Shown piece by piece: positions 60,831 through 64,000 of a stretch of 64,000 nt of DNA. The DNA comes from Rubrivivax sp. Lineage in GTDB: Bacteria; Pseudomonadota; Gammaproteobacteria; Burkholderiales; Burkholderiaceae_C. The DNA lies in the NCBI GenBank assembly GCA_016707445.1, contig JADJHR010000009.1, positions 1-64,000 on the forward strand. The letters run 5' to 3'. Made by a program: the position numbers and the translations under genes. The notes below the pieces were generated by a model. That model saw nothing but the letters and a program-made list of their open reading frames with translations, searched no databases and was not told the origin of the DNA. The stretch's first letter is position 1, and each line of letters opens with the position of its first letter.

Positions 60831-61013
60831 CGGCTCGATCTCGCTGCGAAGTGAGCCTGCATCGTAGCCAGACCCGGGCATACCCCTGGCGCGGGGCTCA
60901 GGGTCGTGACCGATTTCCTTAATCTGCGTCATGTCCTACTGTTGCAGTCGGACAAAGAATCGCCCCCAGCGTGAAGGGCCGGTTGTCCGTCCTCACGAAC
61001 TCAAGGAGTGGCC

Positions 61014-61196
61014 ATGACGACGCCCAAAACACCCGATCTGCATGCTGCGTACGACGACCCGAACGAACCCGTGCCGTGGATCCAGCAGTTGCTGGACAAC
61101 CCCTTTCTGCTGCTGTTCCTGGGCGTCTTCATTCCGATGGTGGTGTACATCGTCTGGGGCGTCTACGACATCCTGACCCTGCCCGTGGCCAAGTAA
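61014..61196 (+). CDS. small single-pass subunit of the heme-copper enzyme
   Basis: A 60-residue protein with one membrane helix: NPFLLLFLGVFIPMVVYIVWGVYDIL. The hydrophilic N-terminus is MTTPKTPDLHAAYDDPNEPVP. Size and place, directly before the CuA subunit gene, match the one-helix accessory subunit IIa of B-family oxidases. ATG at 61014 has AAGGAGTG upstream. A good candidate for a structural subunit of the enzyme. Confidence 0.75.
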   Translation: MTTPKTPDLHAAYDDPNEPVPWIQQLLDNPFLLLFLGVFIPMVVYIVWGVYDILTLPVAK

Positions 61197-61208
61197 GCCG
61201 GAGACGTC

Positions 61209-61748
61209 ATGAGCGCCATCCTCCCCCCGGCAGAACGCCTTTGGTACAAGCACCCGATCGACCGTGTCGAAGGCACATGGATCGTGATCGCGTTGACTTG
61301 GTGTCTGATCATGTTCGCGATGATGGTCGGCTGGCACATCTGGGGTAACCAGAACCTGTCGACCGAGACCTACCGCACAACGCCCGACAAGTTCATGGCC
61401 AAGGCGCAGGCCATGGCCGACAAGTACACAGTGCGCACCGAGACCGACCAGAAGATCCCGGTGGTGGCACCGCCGCCGGGCAGCGACGTCTACATGCTGG
61501 GTCGCCTGTGGAGTTTCTTCCCCATTCTCGAGCTGGAGAAGGGCAAGACCTACAAGCTGCACCTGACGGCCATGGACTACAACCATGGCTTCTCGCTGCA
61601 GCCGGCCAACATCAACATCCAGTTGGTACCTGGCTTCGAACACGTGATGACCGTGACGCCCAACCAGAGCGGGACGTACTCGGTGGTCTGCAATGAATTC
61701 TGCGGCATAGGCCACCACACGATGGTCGGTCGCATCTACATCAAGTGA
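61209..61748 (+). CDS. CuA-containing subunit II (NorS-like)
   Basis: A 179-residue subunit II with one helix (WIVIALTWCLIMFAMMVGWHIW) and a periplasmic cupredoxin domain. The CuA site is complete: His126, Cys161, Glu163 (main chain), Cys165, His169 and Met172 in CNEFCGIGHHTM. Spacing equals that of the Thermus ba3 subunit II. It takes electrons from a soluble cytochrome c and passes them to the low-spin heme. It lies 12 bp after the small subunit and 10 bp before subunit I. Often annotated as cytochrome c oxidase subunit II. Confidence 0.87.
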   Translation: MSAILPPAERLWYKHPIDRVEGTWIVIALTWCLIMFAMMVGWHIWGNQNLSTETYRTTPDKFMAKAQAMADKYTVRTETDQKIPVVAPPPGSDVYMLGRLWSFFPILELEKGKTYKLHLTAMDYNHGFSLQPANINIQLVPGFEHVMTVTPNQSGTYSVVCNEFCGIGHHTMVGRIYIK

Positions 61749-61758
61749 GGAGGGCACG

Positions 61759-63459
61759 ATGACGGTCGCCACCAGTTACCGTACCTGCCCTCGCTCCGGG
61801 CTGCAGTTCGAGCGCCAGGCCGAGATGCTGATCAAGGCCCACGCCTTCGTGGGCGTGGTCTGGCTGCTGATCGGCGGCGTGCTCGCCATCGGCGTCGTAC
61901 TCACGCGCTGGCCAGCCGTGCGCTGGCTCGAAGCCGACACCTTCTACCAGGTGCTCACGGCGCACGGCATCGACATGCTGATCTTCTGGCTCATCTTCTT
62001 CGAGGTGGCCATTCTGTACTTCTGCGCGTCGACCTTGTTGCGCTGCCGAATCGCCACGCCCAAGATTGCCTGGCTGGCCTTTGCGCTGATGCTGATCGGC
62101 TCAGTGGTCAACAACATCACGGTGTACCGCGGTTCGTCCAGCGTGATGATGACCAGCTACGTGCCGATGATGGCCGAGCCCAACTTCTACCTCGGGCTGA
62201 TCCTGTTCGCGGTGGGCGCCTTGATCGCCTGCTTCGTCTTCTTCGGCACCCTGGTGGTGGCCAAGCGCGAGAAGACCTATCAGGGCTCGGTGCCGCTGGT
62301 CACGTTTGGCGCCATCACCGCCGCCATCATCGCGGTCTTCACCATCGTCTCGGGCGCGATCATCCTGATCCCGACCTGGCTGATGTCGATCGGCCTGGTC
62401 AAGCAAGTCGACCCGCTCGTCTACCGCACGATCTGGTGGGCTTTCGGCCATTCGTCGCAGCAGATCAACGTGGCGGCACACATCTCGGTGTGGTACTTGG
62501 TCGCGGCCATCGCCTTCGGTGCCAAGCCGATGAGCGAGCGCGTCAGCCGCACGGCCTTTTTGCTCTACATCCTGTTCCTGCAACTGGCCAGTGCGCACCA
62601 CCTGCTGGCCGACCCGGGCATGTCCACCGGCTGGAAGGTCGTCAACACCAGCTACTTCATGTACTTTGCCGTGCTGGCATCGATGATCCACGGCCTGACG
62701 ATCCCCGGCGCGATGGAAGTGGCGCAGCGTCAGAAGGGCTTTACCAAGGGCCTGTTCGAGTGGCTTCGCAAGGCGCCCTGGGGCAACCCGACCTTCTCGG
62801 GCGTGTTCATCTCGATCATCGGCTTCGGCTTCCTGGGCGGCATCTCGGGCGTGATGATGGGCACCGAGCAGCTCAACATGATCATCCACAACACGATCTA
62901 CGTGCCGGGGCACTTCCATGCCACTGTGGTGGTGGGCACCACGTTGACCTTCATGTCGCTGACCTACTACCTGATCCCGGTGCTGTTCAAGCGTGAGATG
63001 ATTTTGCCGACCTGGGCCAAGTGGCAGCCTTACCTGTTCGGTTTCTCGATGTACTTCTTCTGCCTGGTCATGATGGGTGCCGGCACGCTGGGCGTCTCGC
63101 GCCGACACTGGGACATGGCCTTCAACGGCCACGCGCTGGCCTACGAATGGCCGGGTGCAGCCTACTTGATGATGGCGCTGGTCGGCATCGCAGGCGTGGC
63201 GGCAATCACCGGGGGTGCGATCTACGTCCTGATCACCGTGGGTTCGCTGCTGTGGGGCCGCAAGCTCGAAAACGGCGTCACCAGTCCGAAGTTCACGCCG
63301 ATCCCGCGCACGGCGCCGTCGGTGGTGGCGCAAAGCTACGGCTCGATGGGCTTCGCCGCCCCCGGCACCTTTGTGCTGGCCATGGTCTTCCTGATCGCCT
63401 TCGTGCTCTACTACTTCATCAACTGGAAGTACCTGTCGACCTTGTGGGGTATGAGCTGA
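61759..63459 (+). CDS. B-family heme-copper subunit I, candidate nitric oxide reductase (NorY/sNOR-like)
   Basis: A 566-residue catalytic subunit with about 13 helices. The metal ligands follow the ba3 oxidase pattern: His69 (low-spin heme), His231, His280 and His281 (CuB), His385 and His387 (hemes) in YVPGHFHATVV. The helix that normally has HPxVY reads FGHSSQQINVAAHISVWY: His231 is kept but the cross-linking Tyr four residues on is Gln235. Without that tyrosine, O2 reduction is not expected. Related enzymes with this change are the sNOR/NorY nitric oxide reductases of ammonia oxidisers. Together with nirS and dnr nearby this supports NO reduction. Standard annotation would be oxidase subunit I. 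Confidence 0.85.
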   Translation: MTVATSYRTCPRSGLQFERQAEMLIKAHAFVGVVWLLIGGVLAIGVVLTRWPAVRWLEADTFYQVLTAHGIDMLIFWLIFFEVAILYFCASTLLRCRIATPKIAWLAFALMLIGSVVNNITVYRGSSSVMMTSYVPMMAEPNFYLGLILFAVGALIACFVFFGTLVVAKREKTYQGSVPLVTFGAITAAIIAVFTIVSGAIILIPTWLMSIGLVKQVDPLVYRTIWWAFGHSSQQINVAAHISVWYLVAAIAFGAKPMSERVSRTAFLLYILFLQLASAHHLLADPGMSTGWKVVNTSYFMYFAVLASMIHGLTIPGAMEVAQRQKGFTKGLFEWLRKAPWGNPTFSGVFISIIGFGFLGGISGVMMGTEQLNMIIHNTIYVPGHFHATVVVGTTLTFMSLTYYLIPVLFKREMILPTWAKWQPYLFGFSMYFFCLVMMGAGTLGVSRRHWDMAFNGHALAYEWPGAAYLMMALVGIAGVAAITGGAIYVLITVGSLLWGRKLENGVTSPKFTPIPRTAPSVVAQSYGSMGFAAPGTFVLAMVFLIAFVLYYFINWKYLSTLWGMS

Positions 63460-63490
63460 GGCCTACGGCCGATCGCTGGAGAAGGCCAAC

Positions 63491-64000
63491 ATGAACCGTC
63501 CTGCCGCTGCCGTTTCCACCGTTGGCCTGGCCGCCGCGCCAGCGCGCTGGCGCGTCGTGCTCAGCGTCTTCAAGCTGCGCATCGGGTTGCTGATCATGCT
63601 GACCGCGATCGGTGGTCTGGCGGTGGTACCCGATGGTCATCTGACGGCGCTGCAGGGCATCGTGCTGGCGCTGTCGGTGCTGCTGGCATCGGCCAGTGCC
63701 GGTGCCTTCAACCAGTTTGTCGAGGCCGACAGCGACCGCCTGATGAAGCGCACGCGCAACCGTGCCTTCGCCAGCGGCGCGCTGCCGCGCAGCGCGGGCT
63801 GGATGCTGGCCATCGTGGCCTTGCTGGCGGTGGCGGTGGCGGCCGCGGCCTGGTGGGTGAACGGCCTGGCGGCGCTGTTCGTGGCGCTGGGTGCACTGAC
63901 CTATGCGGTCGTCTACACGCTGGGCCTGAAGCGGCGCACGCCCTGGAACATCGTGATCGGTGGCCTGGCGGGCAGCTTCGCGGTGCTGGCCGGCGCGGCC
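63491..64000 (+). CDS. ctaB: protoheme IX farnesyltransferase CtaB/CyoE (partial, runs off window)
   Basis: The first 170 residues of a UbiA-family prenyltransferase. They include WRVVLSVFKLRIGLLIMLTAIGGLAVVP, the prenyl-diphosphate motif region SAGAFNQFVEADSDRLMKRTRNR (NxxxDxxxD) and LGALTYAVVYTLGLKRRTPWNIVIGGLAGSFAVLAGA. It makes heme O from heme B, the substrate of CtaA. It lies 31 bp after subunit I with GGAGAAGG upstream, so it is part of the heme-copper operon and the neighbour ctaA completes heme A synthesis. Confidence 0.93.
   Translation, partial: MNRPAAAVSTVGLAAAPARWRVVLSVFKLRIGLLIMLTAIGGLAVVPDGHLTALQGIVLALSVLLASASAGAFNQFVEADSDRLMKRTRNRAFASGALPRSAGWMLAIVALLAVAVAAAAWWVNGLAALFVALGALTYAVVYTLGLKRRTPWNIVIGGLAGSFAVLAGAA

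Noticed and set aside
60831..61013. FNR/Dnr box before the heme-copper operon
   Set aside because: I found no TTGA(T/C)-N4-(A/G)TCAA-like sequence in this spacer. Control by Dnr is therefore not supported by sequence.

Overview
The window is a stretch of chromosome from a very G+C-rich Gram-negative bacterium. Gene content points to a betaproteobacterium of the order Burkholderiales, probably near the Rubrivivax/Leptothrix/Ideonella group. That placement rests on recognisable family members (DUF1840, DUF2868/DUF3482, a pcaF-type thiolase, NirS, Trk) and not on any search. About 60 protein genes are packed tightly, many with 4-base stop/start overlaps. I see no tRNA, rRNA or CRISPR array.

Layout. 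0-1.9 kb: ruvB and a secreted hypothetical protein. 2.2-8.6 kb: a minor-pilin operon (pilE-like, fimT, pilV, pilW, pilX, pilY1). 8.6-13.1 kb, minus strand: a histidine phosphatase, DUF1840, a PAS-GGDEF-EAL protein and an HD-GYP protein (cyclic-di-GMP turnover). 13.3-18.1 kb: a 3-oxoadipyl-CoA thiolase, a hairpin-rich extragenic element, two small hypothetical genes and a large winged-helix/ATPase regulator. 18.2-18.8 kb: a decayed IS91-type transposase. 18.9-23.8 kb: a two-component pair, phoH-ybeY and a Sel1 protein. 23.8-30.2 kb, minus strand: DUF493, D-amino-acid transaminase, D-aminoacylase, a DD-carboxypeptidase, a hydrolase, a ferredoxin, a VanZ-like protein and hemJ. 30.4-33.9 kb: hemB, corA, an ECF-permease-like protein and a class II aldolase. 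34.1-36.7 kb: a ClC protein, a MarR regulator and a Pal-like lipoprotein. 36.8-45.8 kb, minus strand: otsB, an unusual membrane-anchored otsA, trkH, trkA, DUF3482 and DUF2868. 45.8-51.3 kb: an acyl-CoA dehydrogenase, a membrane-tethered receiver protein, a proline-rich membrane protein and an ECF sigma/anti-sigma pair. 51.3-57.6 kb: hemerythrin, a TonB receptor, nirS, a small cytochrome c, a NirF/d1-like protein and a Dnr-type regulator. 57.8-59.7 kb: a beta-lactamase-fold hydrolase and an RraA-like protein. 59.8-64 kb: ctaA, then a three-gene heme-copper operon and the start of ctaB.

The most interesting part is the right end. The heme-copper operon at 61.0-63.5 kb looks like a B-family (ba3-type) oxidase and keeps all six metal-binding histidines and a complete CuA site. 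The position of the cross-linked active-site tyrosine needed for O2 reduction is, however, a glutamine. With NirS and a Dnr-like regulator a few kb away and no norCB in view, I read it as an alternative nitric oxide reductase of the sNOR (NorSY) type. NirS would make NO, the CuA enzyme would reduce it, and CtaA/CtaB would supply its heme.

Four conserved genes (trkA, DUF3482, ctaA and the NirF-like gene) show frame problems that vanish if a homopolymer run is changed by one base; ctaA carries two compensating ones. This pattern suggests sequence-level indel errors, and frame calls in the right half should be treated with care. Other notable items are a candidate small RNA or attenuator upstream of hemJ with a CCTCCC loop and a strong terminator, a sensor-like membrane module fused to trehalose-phosphate synthase, and a receiver domain tethered to the membrane by a long alanine/glutamate-rich stalk.
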